64,000 nucleotides of DNA from Pseudoflavonifractor sp. AF19-9AC (lineage in GTDB: Bacteria; Bacillota; Clostridia; Oscillospirales; Oscillospiraceae). The stretch is taken from contig NZ_QUGI01000005.1 of the NCBI RefSeq assembly GCF_003478995.1, forward strand, positions 1-64,000, given 5' to 3'. Below the pieces are notes generated by a model. That model searched no databases and was not told the origin of the DNA. It saw nothing but the letters and a program-made list of their open reading frames with translations. The stretch's first letter is position 1; each line of letters begins with the position of its first letter. Positions 41,244 through 50,373 of this stretch are shown piece after piece. The position numbers and the translations under genes were made by a program.

Positions 41244-42491
41244 TTGAAAGTCGTAATTTTGGGAAGCAGCGCCGCGGCGCTCTCCGCCGCAGAGGAATTC
41301 CGGCGGCATGACGAGCAAAGCGATGTGACGCTGATCAGTCCCGAGGAGGGGCTGCCCTATTCCAAGGTGCTGCTGCCCTATGTGCTGCGGGGCAAGATCC
41401 CCTACCAGGGGCTGACCATACGGGAGAGCGACTATTTTACCCGTCTGAACCTGCGCTATGTGCAGGGGGAGGCGGCCAGGCTGGAAGAGGCGGAGCACCG
41501 GCTCATCCTGAAGGACGGCACCGTCTGCTCCTATGATAAGCTGCTCATCGCCACCGGAGCCCGGGCGTCTACGCCCAATATCCCCGGTATTCAGGACAGC
41601 CGGGTGTGCTACATGCGCACCAAGGAGGACCTGGACCACATGATGCCCCTGCTGCACCCGGGGGCCCGGGTGGCGGTCATCGGGTCTGGCTTTGTGGCGC
41701 TGCAGGCGGCCTGGGCCGCCCGGTTCCGGGGTCTTCCCGTCACCGTGCTGGGCCACCGGATTATGCCCTCGGCCATGGACGAGGCGGGGGCGGAGGTGGT
41801 GGCCCAGGCTATCCGGGACAGCGGCGTGGAGCTGCTGGCCCCTGTCCATACAAAGAGCATTGAGCCGGGCCCCGATGGCGGCCTGCGTATCTGTTTGGAG
41901 GAAGGCCTGTGGGTGGACGCCGACGTCATTCTGGTGGGCGCGGGCGTGAAGCCCAACACGGAATTTCTGGCCGGCAGCGGGATTTTGGTGGAAAAGGGCA
42001 TCCCCGTCAACGGGAAAATGCAGACCAGCCACCCGGACGTGTACGCCGCCGGAGATGTGGCCGCGGGCCCCACGGTATTTGGGGAGGAGCATGTGCTCCA
42101 CTCCCTGTGGCCCACTGCCGTGGAGATGGGCCGGGTGGCCGGAGGCCAGATGGCCGGGGTGGACCTGCCCTACGACGGCAGCCTCAATATGAACGTCACC
42201 CAGATGTTCCACGTCACGGTGGCCTCTGTGGGCAAGTTCCGGCAGCAGGATGTGGACGAATGTGTGGTCCTGCCGGAGGAGCTGGGCTATGGACGGCTGT
42301 GCGTCTTTGGCAAGGACGGGGTCCTGTGCGGCGCCACTCTCATCGGAGGCAGCGAGGGCGTGTCCTTCCTGGGCAAGCTGCGGCCCCTGATTGCCCGGCA
42401 CCAGCCCATGACGCGACACCCCCAGGAACTGGGGGATTATGTAAATAAACAAGTGTTTGCAAGAAATTGGGAGGAGGGACAACCGGGATGA
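41244..42491 (+). CDS. FAD-dependent pyridine-nucleotide oxidoreductase
   Basis: A 415-residue flavoprotein. A TTG at 41244 is chosen because GGAGGGG precedes it by 6 bases; the ATG at 41223 has no ribosome site and would add seven residues. FAD-binding start MKVVILGSSAAALSAAEEFRR (GxSxAA variant), central NAD(P)H-binding VAVIGSGFVALQAAWAARFRG, and FAD-closing DVYAAGDVA match the NADH oxidase/rubredoxin reductase/NirB-N family. The redox Cys of CoA-disulfide reductases is absent. The last 90 residues look like the C-terminal domain of that group. Its stop overlaps the ferredoxin start (ATGA), so it probably passes electrons from NAD(P)H to the ferredoxin and molybdoenzyme. Confidence 0.85.
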   Translation: MKVVILGSSAAALSAAEEFRRHDEQSDVTLISPEEGLPYSKVLLPYVLRGKIPYQGLTIRESDYFTRLNLRYVQGEAARLEEAEHRLILKDGTVCSYDKLLIATGARASTPNIPGIQDSRVCYMRTKEDLDHMMPLLHPGARVAVIGSGFVALQAAWAARFRGLPVTVLGHRIMPSAMDEAGAEVVAQAIRDSGVELLAPVHTKSIEPGPDGGLRICLEEGLWVDADVILVGAGVKPNTEFLAGSGILVEKGIPVNGKMQTSHPDVYAAGDVAAGPTVFGEEHVLHSLWPTAVEMGRVAGGQMAGVDLPYDGSLNMNVTQMFHVTVASVGKFRQQDVDECVVLPEELGYGRLCVFGKDGVLCGATLIGGSEGVSFLGKLRPLIARHQPMTRHPQELGDYVNKQVFARNWEEGQPG

Positions 42492-42982
42492 AAATGGTAA
42501 CCGTGACGCCGGAAAAATGTGTGGGCTGCCACGACTGTGAGATGGCCTGCGCCTTTGCCCAGAGCGGGGACAGCTGTGACCGCCGGTGGTCCAATATCCA
42601 CGTCAGCGTCTCCACACCGGACCGCTTTGTGATGCCGGTGACCTGCTTCCACTGTGCCCGGGCCTGGTGCATGGAGGTCTGTCCGGCCAGAGCCATCTCC
42701 CGGAACGAGGAGACGGGCGCGGTGGTCATCGATCCCCTGCGGTGCGCCGGGTGCAAGATGTGCATTCTGGCCTGCCCCTACGGGAACATCCGCTTTGATG
42801 CCCAGAAGCTGGTCAGCCGGAAGTGTGACCTGTGCGGCGGCGACCCGGAGTGCGTCAAGCACTGCATCAGCGGCGCCCTCAACTACGAGGAGATCGACAA
42901 GCTGGCGGAGCGGAAGCAGAACATGTTCGGCTACAAGCTGGTGCGCATGGGGAACGGGGGTGAGGAAACCAGCCATGAGTGA
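42488..42982 (+). CDS. Four-cluster 4Fe-4S ferredoxin-like electron transfer subunit
   Basis: A 164-residue HycB/DmsB-like subunit. The ATG at 42488 overlaps the preceding stop and follows GGAGGG. Cys motifs: CVGCHDCEMAC (near residues 11-21), CFHCARAWCMEVCP (about 55-68), CAGCKMCILACP (about 84-95) and CDLCGG...CVKHC (about 112-126), enough for four 4Fe-4S clusters. It carries electrons to the catalytic subunit encoded next, which it overlaps by 8 bases. No twin-Arg or other signal peptide, so the complex is cytoplasmic. Confidence 0.9.
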   Translation: MKMVTVTPEKCVGCHDCEMACAFAQSGDSCDRRWSNIHVSVSTPDRFVMPVTCFHCARAWCMEVCPARAISRNEETGAVVIDPLRCAGCKMCILACPYGNIRFDAQKLVSRKCDLCGGDPECVKHCISGALNYEEIDKLAERKQNMFGYKLVRMGNGGEETSHE

Positions 42983-45038
42983 AACACGGATTGTAAAGAC
43001 CCTGTGCAGAATGTGCGACGACCGCTGCGGCATTGACGTCCACCTGGACGGGGACAAGATCACCAGGATCGAGGGCAACCGAGACCACGTGTGGAACCGG
43101 GGGCGGCTTTGCATCAAGGGCAGCCATGGCCTGGAGATGTTCACCTCGCCCCAGCGGCTGAAGCACCCTCTCAAGCGCACGGAGCAGGGCTTCGTGGAGA
43201 TCCCCCTGGAGCAGGCCCTGGATGAAATTGCGGAAAAAATCAAGGGCATCCAGGCCAAGTACGGCGCCCGGGCTGTGGGCGTCTGGAAGGGGGAGGCCGT
43301 GGGCTTTGCCCAGCAGGAGGAGCTGGCCCGGCGGTGGATCCACGCCATCGGCTCGCCCAACTACTTCTCCAACGACTCGGCCTGCTTTGCCAGCCGCTGG
43401 ATGGGAGGCGGCCTGGTGCTGGGCCCCCAGGGGTTCCAGGCCGATGTGGACAACGCCAAGTGTCTCATCTACTGGGGCCAGAACCCGCCCAACTCCCACC
43501 CCAACGTGACCCAGCAGATCAACCGGGCCCGGGAGCGGGGAGCGCGGCTCATCGTCATTGATGTGCGCTTTACCCAGATTGCCCGCCAGGCGGACCTCTT
43601 TGTCCAGGTCCGGCCCGGCACCGATGGGGCCCTGGCCCTGGGCATCATCCGGGAGCTCATCCAAAATGACTGGCTGGACCATGACTTTATTGAGCGCTAC
43701 ACCCTGGGCTTTGAGCGCCTGAAGGAATATGCCCAGCAGTTTACCTACGACTACGTGGCCAAAGAGACGGGCTGCGACGCCGCGGCCCTCATTCCCCAGA
43801 TTGCCCGGGAAATCCGGGACAGCATGCCCCGCACGGGCATTGTGGTGGGCAACGGCTTTGAGCACCACGAAAACGGCGTCAACAGCATCCGGGCGGTGAC
43901 CTGCATCGACGGGCTCATCGGCTCGGTGGACCAGAAGGGCGGCAAGTACCTGCCGGTGGGGCTGGACATCCGGTATTTGCCCCTGTACGACCAGAAGCCC
44001 TTGAAGGAGCTGGAGCCCCTGGGGGCGGACAAGTTTCCTGTGCTCTATGACTTCCGCCATGAGTGCCACACCATGACCCTCATGGACACCATCCTCAGCG
44101 GAGAACCCTACCCCATCAAAGCCATCGTGATGACCGCTGCCAACCCGGCCATTACAAACCCCAACAGCGACAAGGTGAGAAAGGCCCTCAGCTCCCTGGA
44201 GCTCTTTGTGGTCCGGGACCTGTTTCTCTCCGAGACGGCCCAGCTGGCCGACTATGTCCTGCCCGCCGCCTCCTACCTGGAGCGCAGCGAGCTGGTGACC
44301 CACGGGCTTTTCCACACTGTCACCCTCACAAACCGGGTGCTGCCCCCTCCGCCGGAGGTGCAGGACGAGTACCAGTTCTTCCACGACCTGGCCCACCGGC
44401 TGGGGGCTGGGGAGTACTTCCCCTGGGAGAACGAGGACGCACTCAACGCCTGGCTGCTGGAGGACACGGGCCTCACCCTGGAGGAGCTGAAAAAGGCTCC
44501 CTCGGGCTATCAATACGCCCGGCCCCGCTACCAGAAGTACCGGGAGCGGGAGGCGGACGGGGAGCCCCCCTTCAAGACCCCCAGCGGGAAGGTGGAGTTT
44601 GTCTCCGACTATCTGGCGGGGTACGGCTATCCCGATCTGCCGGTGTATATCCCGCCCAAAACCAACCAGCCTGATCCCGACTACCCCTTCGCCCTGGTCA
44701 CCGGGGCGCGGAAGCTGCCCTTCTGTCACGCACGGGGCCATAACCTCCCCGCCCTCTCCCAGGCGCTGAGAAGCCCGGAAATTGAGATCCACGAGGCGGA
44801 CGCCCAGAAGCTGGGCGTGAAGGAGGGAGACCAGGTGCGGGTAACCTCCCGCATCGGCAGCATTGTCATTCCTGTCCATGTGGCGGTGGCCGACGAGATC
44901 ATGCCCGGGGTGGTGCAGATCACCCATGGCTGGAAGGAAGCCAACGTGAACCGCCTCACCCTGGACGACACCTTTGATTTTCTCAGCGGGTTCCCGGTGA
45001 TGAAGTCGGTGCCCGTCCGGGTGGAAAAGGAGGGGTGA
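42975..45038 (+). CDS. Molybdopterin oxidoreductase, DMSO-reductase family, cytoplasmic
   Basis: A 687-residue catalytic subunit. The ATG at 42975 lies inside the ferredoxin gene; the open frame upstream is an artefact of that overlap. It binds one 4Fe-4S cluster through CRMCDDRCGI (Cys11, 14, 18) and GRLCIKG (Cys46). The Mo/W-bis-MGD domains follow, with CLIYWGQNPPNSHPNV, LIVIDVRFTQIARQADLFVQVRPGTDGALALG (in pieces) and the C-terminal MGD-binding RKLPFCHARGHNL. Cys137 in SNDSACFAS is the likely metal ligand. No signal peptide. Substrate unknown: the set of NAD(P)H-linked flavoprotein, ferredoxin and molybdoenzyme suits reduction of an organic or inorganic acceptor. Thiosulfate/polysulfide and aromatic dehydroxylase types remain possible. 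Confidence 0.88.
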   Translation: MSETRIVKTLCRMCDDRCGIDVHLDGDKITRIEGNRDHVWNRGRLCIKGSHGLEMFTSPQRLKHPLKRTEQGFVEIPLEQALDEIAEKIKGIQAKYGARAVGVWKGEAVGFAQQEELARRWIHAIGSPNYFSNDSACFASRWMGGGLVLGPQGFQADVDNAKCLIYWGQNPPNSHPNVTQQINRARERGARLIVIDVRFTQIARQADLFVQVRPGTDGALALGIIRELIQNDWLDHDFIERYTLGFERLKEYAQQFTYDYVAKETGCDAAALIPQIAREIRDSMPRTGIVVGNGFEHHENGVNSIRAVTCIDGLIGSVDQKGGKYLPVGLDIRYLPLYDQKPLKELEPLGADKFPVLYDFRHECHTMTLMDTILSGEPYPIKAIVMTAANPAITNPNSDKVRKALSSLELFVVRDLFLSETAQLADYVLPAASYLERSELVTHGLFHTVTLTNRVLPPPPEVQDEYQFFHDLAHRLGAGEYFPWENEDALNAWLLEDTGLTLEELKKAPSGYQYARPRYQKYREREADGEPPFKTPSGKVEFVSDYLAGYGYPDLPVYIPPKTNQPDPDYPFALVTGARKLPFCHARGHNLPALSQALRSPEIEIHEADAQKLGVKEGDQVRVTSRIGSIVIPVHVAVADEIMPGVVQITHGWKEANVNRLTLDDTFDFLSGFPVMKSVPVRVEKEG

Positions 45039-45047
45039 GAGGAGCCC

Positions 45048-45926
45048 ATGACCAATAAGGTGGGGGCTGCGGCTCTGGCCGGGGCGGCGCTGGTCTGGCT
45101 GTTGAATCTGGCCGGGCTGACCCTTCTGGCGGAGCAGATCCCTGCGGGGCTTTTGGCCTCGGCCTCCATGCTGATTTCCGGTGTGCTGGGGCTGGCGGTC
45201 AGACGGGCAGGCTCCGGCGCCGGAATCCGGTGGCGGCGGGAGCACTGGCCGGTGGCGGCGGTGAGCAGCGGGCTATATGCGGGGTACATGGTTCTGGCCG
45301 CCTGCTGGGCCTCCCTGGCGGGGCTGGGGGAGCTGACCGTGGCCTTTTCCCTCCAGTGCCTGACGCTGCTCATTGGTCTCTCCCTGGTGAAGGAGCAGTA
45401 CATCCGTCCCCGAACCGTTCTGTCTGTGGCGGTGACCGCCATTGGGGCGGTGTGTGCCATGGGAATGGGGGGACGGGAATTGCGCCTTGTCTGGTATCTG
45501 GTCCCCTTGGGACTGCTGATTACCTGGACTTTGTGGCTTATCCTGACTCTGGACCTGGCGGAGGAGTATCCTGCGCAGTTCGTTGTGGGCTGGCAGAATG
45601 TGTGGGGGGGACTGATGGCCCTGCCGGTGGCCGTCTTTGACCCCAAAGGAATTGCTTGTCCGGGCGGCGGGGCGCTGCTGCTGTTTCTGGGGGGCGCGGT
45701 CCTCTGGAGCATCGGCTTGCCGCTGCTGCTGGGGCGGCTGAAGGGCCGGAATACCATTTCCGGCAGTCTTGTGTTCGGCGCCCTGCCTGTGTGCGGCCTG
45801 CTGGGGTGGAAGCTGCTGGGGGAGCAGCTTGCCCCGGGGCTTCCTGTGCTTGGGCTGGGCCTGTTATGTGTGGGAGAGGTCCTGGCGTGTGCAGACATGC
45901 TGGGAACCCGACAAGAAAAGGAGTGA
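45048..45926 (+). CDS. DMT-superfamily (EamA-like) transporter
   Basis: A 292-residue membrane protein. The ATG follows GAGAGGAGCCC, 9 bases after the molybdoenzyme stop. About nine to ten helices in two halves, with the typical sequence LTVAFSLQCLTLLIGLSLVKEQYIRPRTVLSVAVTAIGAV (in pieces) and a second-half GSLVFGALPVCGLLGWKLLGEQLAPG. DMT proteins export or import small metabolites. Linked to the molybdoenzyme operon, it may carry the substrate or product. Specificity cannot be read. Confidence 0.8.
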   Translation: MTNKVGAAALAGAALVWLLNLAGLTLLAEQIPAGLLASASMLISGVLGLAVRRAGSGAGIRWRREHWPVAAVSSGLYAGYMVLAACWASLAGLGELTVAFSLQCLTLLIGLSLVKEQYIRPRTVLSVAVTAIGAVCAMGMGGRELRLVWYLVPLGLLITWTLWLILTLDLAEEYPAQFVVGWQNVWGGLMALPVAVFDPKGIACPGGGALLLFLGGAVLWSIGLPLLLGRLKGRNTISGSLVFGALPVCGLLGWKLLGEQLAPGLPVLGLGLLCVGEVLACADMLGTRQEKE

Positions 45927-45931
45927 ATGTT

Positions 45932-47335
45932 ATGGAAAAGAAGAAACCGACGCTGAAACTGGCATTGATCGGAACCCTGGGCGTACTGGTGATCCTCCTG
46001 TCCTGCGTGCTGCTCTTTAAGGTGGACGTCATTATCGCCCTGACCATCGGCATCATTTACGCCGGCATTGTGGGCCGCTTCAACGGGGTCACCCTCAATG
46101 ATTTGGTGGAGGGCATGCAGGAGGGCGTGGCCAAGGCCCTCATCGGTCTGCTGTTCTTCCCCCTGGTGGGCGCTGTCATCGGCAGCTGGCTCATCGGCGG
46201 CACCATCCCCGCCCTGGTGTACTACGGGCTGGACATTCTGAACCCCCGCTTCTTCCTCATTTCGTCCTTCATCATCTGCAGCGCCCTGTCCCTGCTCATC
46301 GGTACCTCCTGGGGCACCGTGGGCACCGCGGGCCTGGCCATCGCCGGTGTGGCCATCAGCAGTGATCTGAGCATCCCCTTCGGCATCGTGGCCGGCAGCA
46401 TCATCGCCGGCGCCTGGTTCGGCGACAAGATGTCCCCCATCTCCGACTCCACCGTGCTCTCCGCCACCGCTGTGGAGACCGATGTCTATAACCACATCCG
46501 GGGCATGGCTTACACCACCATCCCCTCGTTCATCATTTCCACCATCATCTTCGGCATCATCAACTTCTTCTATGCCGGTGACGCCACCCTGAACTATGAC
46601 GTGATTGCGCCCATCAAGGAGACCCTGGCCGAGCACTTCAACCTCAGCCCCCTGGTGTTTATTCCCCCCATCGTGCTGATCATTCTGTGCGTCCTGCGCA
46701 CCCACGCCTTTATCTCCCTGCTGGGCGCCATCGCCGCCGGCTCCTTCTGCAGCATGGCGGTTCAGGGCAACACCGTGATGGACACCATGGCCGCCGTGAT
46801 GAACGGCCTGCAGGTGGAGACCCCCATCGCCGAGGTCAACACCCTGCTGAACCGGGGCGGCATGAACAGCATGATGAGCTCCATGTTCCTGTGCATGGTG
46901 GCCGTTTGTATGGGCGGCGTGCTCACCAAGACCCAGTTCCTCCACGTCATCATTGAGAACCTGGCCAAGTACATGCGCTCCACCTTCTCCCTGGTGTTCA
47001 CCACCATGGTCTCCTGCCTGCTGAGCAACATGATGTTCGCCGACAACTACCTCACCATGATCCTCAACGGCAACCTGTACCGGGACATGTACGACGAGCG
47101 GGGCCTGGACCGGAGCATGCTCTCCCGTACCATTGAGGAAATGGCCACCATGTCCGTGCCCATGATTCCCTGGACGGCGGCTGCCGCCTTCCTCACAGGC
47201 ACCCTGGGCATCAGCGTGGCGGAATACGCCCCCTACTGCGTGCTGAACTTTGTAAGCCCGGTGGTGGGCCTCATCAGTGCCGCCACAGGCATTGGCGTGC
47301 TTTATGTGAAGGGTGCCAAGAAGGCCAAAGCGTAA
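45932..47335 (+). CDS. nhaC: NhaC-family Na+/H+ antiporter
   Basis: A 467-residue membrane protein. The ATG at 45932 follows AAAAGGAGTG; the open frame upstream overlaps the DMT gene out of phase. About 11-12 helices. Family hallmarks: LLIGTSWGTVGT, GAWFGDKMSPISDSTVLS, FADNYLTMILNGNLYRD and SRTIEEMATMSVPMIPWTAAAAF. NhaC proteins exchange sodium for protons; relatives such as YheL/MleN couple this to organic acids. It starts 6 bases after the DMT stop. The next gene carries an NhaC domain of the same type fused to a kinase, so this copy is probably the dedicated transporter. Confidence 0.9.
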   Translation: MEKKKPTLKLALIGTLGVLVILLSCVLLFKVDVIIALTIGIIYAGIVGRFNGVTLNDLVEGMQEGVAKALIGLLFFPLVGAVIGSWLIGGTIPALVYYGLDILNPRFFLISSFIICSALSLLIGTSWGTVGTAGLAIAGVAISSDLSIPFGIVAGSIIAGAWFGDKMSPISDSTVLSATAVETDVYNHIRGMAYTTIPSFIISTIIFGIINFFYAGDATLNYDVIAPIKETLAEHFNLSPLVFIPPIVLIILCVLRTHAFISLLGAIAAGSFCSMAVQGNTVMDTMAAVMNGLQVETPIAEVNTLLNRGGMNSMMSSMFLCMVAVCMGGVLTKTQFLHVIIENLAKYMRSTFSLVFTTMVSCLLSNMMFADNYLTMILNGNLYRDMYDERGLDRSMLSRTIEEMATMSVPMIPWTAAAAFLTGTLGISVAEYAPYCVLNFVSPVVGLISAATGIGVLYVKGAKKAKA

Positions 47336-47421
47336 TTCCCGTTTTGCGTTTCGCCCCGGACGGACGCCGGCTCCCCTCCCGGTGCCCGTCCGGAGCGGCA
47401 GACGTGTCATATCCCCATGTA

Positions 47422-47475
47422 CCATCCTCCGTCCCGGGTCCGGGACGGGGGATGGCACTTTCTGTTTTTGCGTCA
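47422..47475 (+). terminator. Terminator/attenuator between nhaC and the NhaC-kinase gene
   Basis: CCATCCTCCGTCCCG pairs with CGGGACGGGGGATGG (one G-T pair) around GGTC, followed by CACTTTCTGTTTTT. The kinase gene may rely on read-through or on a weak internal promoter. Confidence 0.75.
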
Positions 47476-47496
47476 TAAGAGAAGGAGAAGCTTGCT

Positions 47497-50373
47497 ATGG
47501 GGCAGCCGTCGCTAAAATTATCCCTGGTGGGAACGCTGGGGGCACTGGTGATTTTGTTTCTGGGCCTGTTTGTGCTGCATCTGGAGATCACCCTGCTGCT
47601 GTTTCTGGATATGATCTATGTGGCCATGATTGCCCGGATCCACGGCATCAAGGTGGCGGAGCTGGTGGACGGCATGTCCTCCGGCTGCGCCCAGGCCCTC
47701 ACCGGCCTTTTGTTCTTTCCCCTCATCGGCGCCCTCATCGGCTCCTGGATCCACTGCGGTACCATCCCCGTGCTGCTCTACCACGGCCTCAACATCCTGA
47801 ATCCCCGGTATTTTCTGGTCACCGCCTTCCTGCTGTGCAGTCTGGTGTCCCTCATCATCGGCACCTCCTGGGGCACGGTGGGCACCCTGGGCATTGTCAT
47901 TGTGGGTGTGGCGGAGGGAGGCAGCATTGACCTGCCCGCCGGCCTCATTGTGGGCAGCATTGTGTCCGGCGCCTGGTTCGGGGACAAGATGTCCCCCATC
48001 TCCGACTCCACCCTGCTCACCACCACGGTGACGGAGGTGGACGTCTACCGGCATGTTCAGGTCATGGCCTACACCACCCTGCCCTCCTATCTGCTGACGG
48101 TGGTGGTGTTCGGCGTGCTGAACCGGGTGCTGGCCAGCGGGGCGGAGATGGACGGGGCCATCCTCCTGCGGATGCAGACCGCCCTGGCTGGGCAGTACAA
48201 TCTCAGCTTCCTTGCCATTCTCCCGCCCATTCTGCTGATGGCCCTGTGCCTTCTGCGGGTCCACGTCTTCGTGGCCCTGCTGTCGGGCATCGGAGCGGGG
48301 GTGGTGTGCAGCGTGCTCACCCAGCACAGCACCATCTCCGCCGCCATGACCGCCCTCATGTCCGGCGGACAGGGGGAGACGGGGGTGGATGCCCTGGACA
48401 CCCTGCTCAGCCAGGGAGGCATCGACGCCATGATCAACGGCTTTTACCTGTGCCTGCTGGCGGTGTGTCTGGGCGGCGCGCTGCAGCGGGCGGGCTTTTT
48501 CTCCAGCATCATCCGCCACTGCCGGCATTACCTGAAGTCGGACTTTTCTCTGCTCCTGGCCACCATGGTCACCAGCGTGCTGGGCAACTGCGTCTTTGCC
48601 GACAACTACCTGAGCATGGTGCTCAACGGAAATGTCTACCGCCCCCTGTACCAGGAGCACCGCCTGTCCCTGGCCATGCTCTCCCGCACCATTGAGGAGG
48701 GCTCCACCCTCTCCGCCCCTCTCATCCCCTGGACGGCGGCGGGGGTGTTCATCTCCGAGACTCTGGGCGTGCCGGTGAGTGCTTACGCCCCCTTTGTGGT
48801 GCTGAACCTGCTCACGCCGGTGGTCTCCCTGACCATGTCCCGCTTTGGGGTGGGGGTAGTCACCCAGTACGCCCAGGAGCACCCCAGGCCCAGGTGGTAC
48901 CGGCGCTACAAGATCAAAAACAACCTGCGCAGCAAGCTGCTCCTGGTTTTTCTGACCATCGGCGTGGTGCCCACGGTGGTGCTGAGCCTGCTGTTTTACT
49001 CCATCCAGGGGCGGGAGGCCGCCCGCCAGGCCCAGGCTCAGCTGGACCGGGGTGCCCAGCGGACGGTGGCTCTGGTGCAAAGCGGACTGGAAGCCGCCGG
49101 GGAGGGGAGTGAAAGCCGGGAGGAGGCTCTGGCCGCCCTCCGGCGTCTGCCCTATGTGGAGACGGCGGAGACGGAGGCGGGGGAGGAACGCTTCCCCCTG
49201 GAAACCCAATGGGGCACCGTGTTTCTCACCCTGGACCGGGCCTATCTCCAGCAGATGCTCTATGGGGAGGAGGAGCGGGGGGCGGTATATGTGGTCTGTA
49301 CGGACCAGGGGGGAACGGACGCTCTGCAGGAAGAATTGGGCCAGTCCGGCGATACCCTGTCCGCCCGGGCGGAACTGACCCCCCAGTGTACCCTGGTGCT
49401 GACGGAGGACGCCCGATTCCTCCGGGAGAACCAGGGAGTGAGCGGGACGGTGGTGGTGCGCCTTGCCATGGTGCTGGCCATCCTGGCGGTGTGCAGCGCC
49501 TGCCTCATCTCCTACAACATGTCCCGGGGCATCCGGGCCCTGGCGGACAACATGCGGAAAATTCAGTCCGGCGACTTTGAGACGGCCTCTGACCTGGATG
49601 TGGGAGATGACGAGATCGGCATGCTCAACCGCACCTTCTCCCAGATGAAGCTGGAGCTGGACAAGCTGGTAAACCGCACCCTCCGCCTGAAGCTCAGCGA
49701 GCGGGACGCCAAGCTGAAGGCCCTCCAGTCCCAGATCAGCCCCCACTTTTTGTACAACGCCCTGGACTCCATCAACTGGGACCTGGTGGAGAAGGGGGAG
49801 TATGAGATCAGCGAGATTCTGCTCTCCCTCTCGGACATGCTCCATTACAGCCTGGACCAGTTCAGCGGACAGGTCTTCCTGGCCATGGAGTTTGAGCAGG
49901 CGGAAAATTACCTGAAAATTCAAAAGCACCGCTTTGGCGACCGGTTTGACTATGAAATTTCCTGCCCGGAGGATGTGGAACGGGAGATGGCCCCCAAAAT
50001 GCTCCTGCAGCCTCTGGTGGAAAACGCCGTCTCCCACGGTCTGGAGGACCGGGAGCACGGCCTGGTGCGGGTGACCGCCTGCCGCCGGGAGGGAACGGTG
50101 CAGATCACGGTGGAAGACAACGGCTGCGGCATGGACGAGGAGCTGCTGGCCCAGCTGCGGGATCGGCTGGCCAGGAAGGAGTACGCCGGGGAGCAGGGGG
50201 AGCACATCGGACTGGTGAATGTGAGCCACCGCCTGCGGTACATGTACGGGGACCGGGCCCGCCTGCTGCTGGAGAGCCAGGTCAACGCCTACACCCGGGT
50301 GACGGTGGAACTTCCCCTGGAGACGGAGCGGATGGAGGAGGAAACGGATGAACATTCTGATTGTGGAAGATGA
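47497..50373 (+). CDS. NhaC antiporter domain fused to a YesM-type sensor histidine kinase
   Basis: A 958-residue single frame. The ATG follows GAGAAGGAGAAG. Residues 1-460 are a full NhaC-like transporter, paralogous to the upstream protein and keeping LIIGTSWGTVGT, GAWFGDKMSPISDSTLL, FADNYLSMVLNGNVYR and SRTIEEGSTLSAPLIPWTAAG. Residues 469 on are a complete kinase: membrane segment about 477-498, a roughly 150-residue extracytoplasmic region, a second segment about 651-673, HAMP (about 675-735), His750 in SPHFLYNALDSINW (His_kinase/LytS-YesM type), N box LLQPLVENAVSHG, and DNGCGMDEE with EHIGLVNVSHRL. The gene overlaps the response regulator by 26 bases. The transport domain may sense sodium, pH or an organic acid. 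Fused transporter kinases are known (CbrA with SLC5), but I know of no described NhaC version. Confidence 0.93.
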   Translation: MGQPSLKLSLVGTLGALVILFLGLFVLHLEITLLLFLDMIYVAMIARIHGIKVAELVDGMSSGCAQALTGLLFFPLIGALIGSWIHCGTIPVLLYHGLNILNPRYFLVTAFLLCSLVSLIIGTSWGTVGTLGIVIVGVAEGGSIDLPAGLIVGSIVSGAWFGDKMSPISDSTLLTTTVTEVDVYRHVQVMAYTTLPSYLLTVVVFGVLNRVLASGAEMDGAILLRMQTALAGQYNLSFLAILPPILLMALCLLRVHVFVALLSGIGAGVVCSVLTQHSTISAAMTALMSGGQGETGVDALDTLLSQGGIDAMINGFYLCLLAVCLGGALQRAGFFSSIIRHCRHYLKSDFSLLLATMVTSVLGNCVFADNYLSMVLNGNVYRPLYQEHRLSLAMLSRTIEEGSTLSAPLIPWTAAGVFISETLGVPVSAYAPFVVLNLLTPVVSLTMSRFGVGVVTQYAQEHPRPRWYRRYKIKNNLRSKLLLVFLTIGVVPTVVLSLLFYSIQGREAARQAQAQLDRGAQRTVALVQSGLEAAGEGSESREEALAALRRLPYVETAETEAGEERFPLETQWGTVFLTLDRAYLQQMLYGEEERGAVYVVCTDQGGTDALQEELGQSGDTLSARAELTPQCTLVLTEDARFLRENQGVSGTVVVRLAMVLAILAVCSACLISYNMSRGIRALADNMRKIQSGDFETASDLDVGDDEIGMLNRTFSQMKLELDKLVNRTLRLKLSERDAKLKALQSQISPHFLYNALDSINWDLVEKGEYEISEILLSLSDMLHYSLDQFSGQVFLAMEFEQAENYLKIQKHRFGDRFDYEISCPEDVEREMAPKMLLQPLVENAVSHGLEDREHGLVRVTACRREGTVQITVEDNGCGMDEELLAQLRDRLARKEYAGEQGEHIGLVNVSHRLRYMYGDRARLLLESQVNAYTRVTVELPLETERMEEETDEHSDCGR

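Noticed and set aside
42879..47476. Long minus-strand frames across the molybdoenzyme and nhaC genes
   Set aside because: Same antisense effect; plus-strand products have conserved catalytic motifs and ribosome sites.
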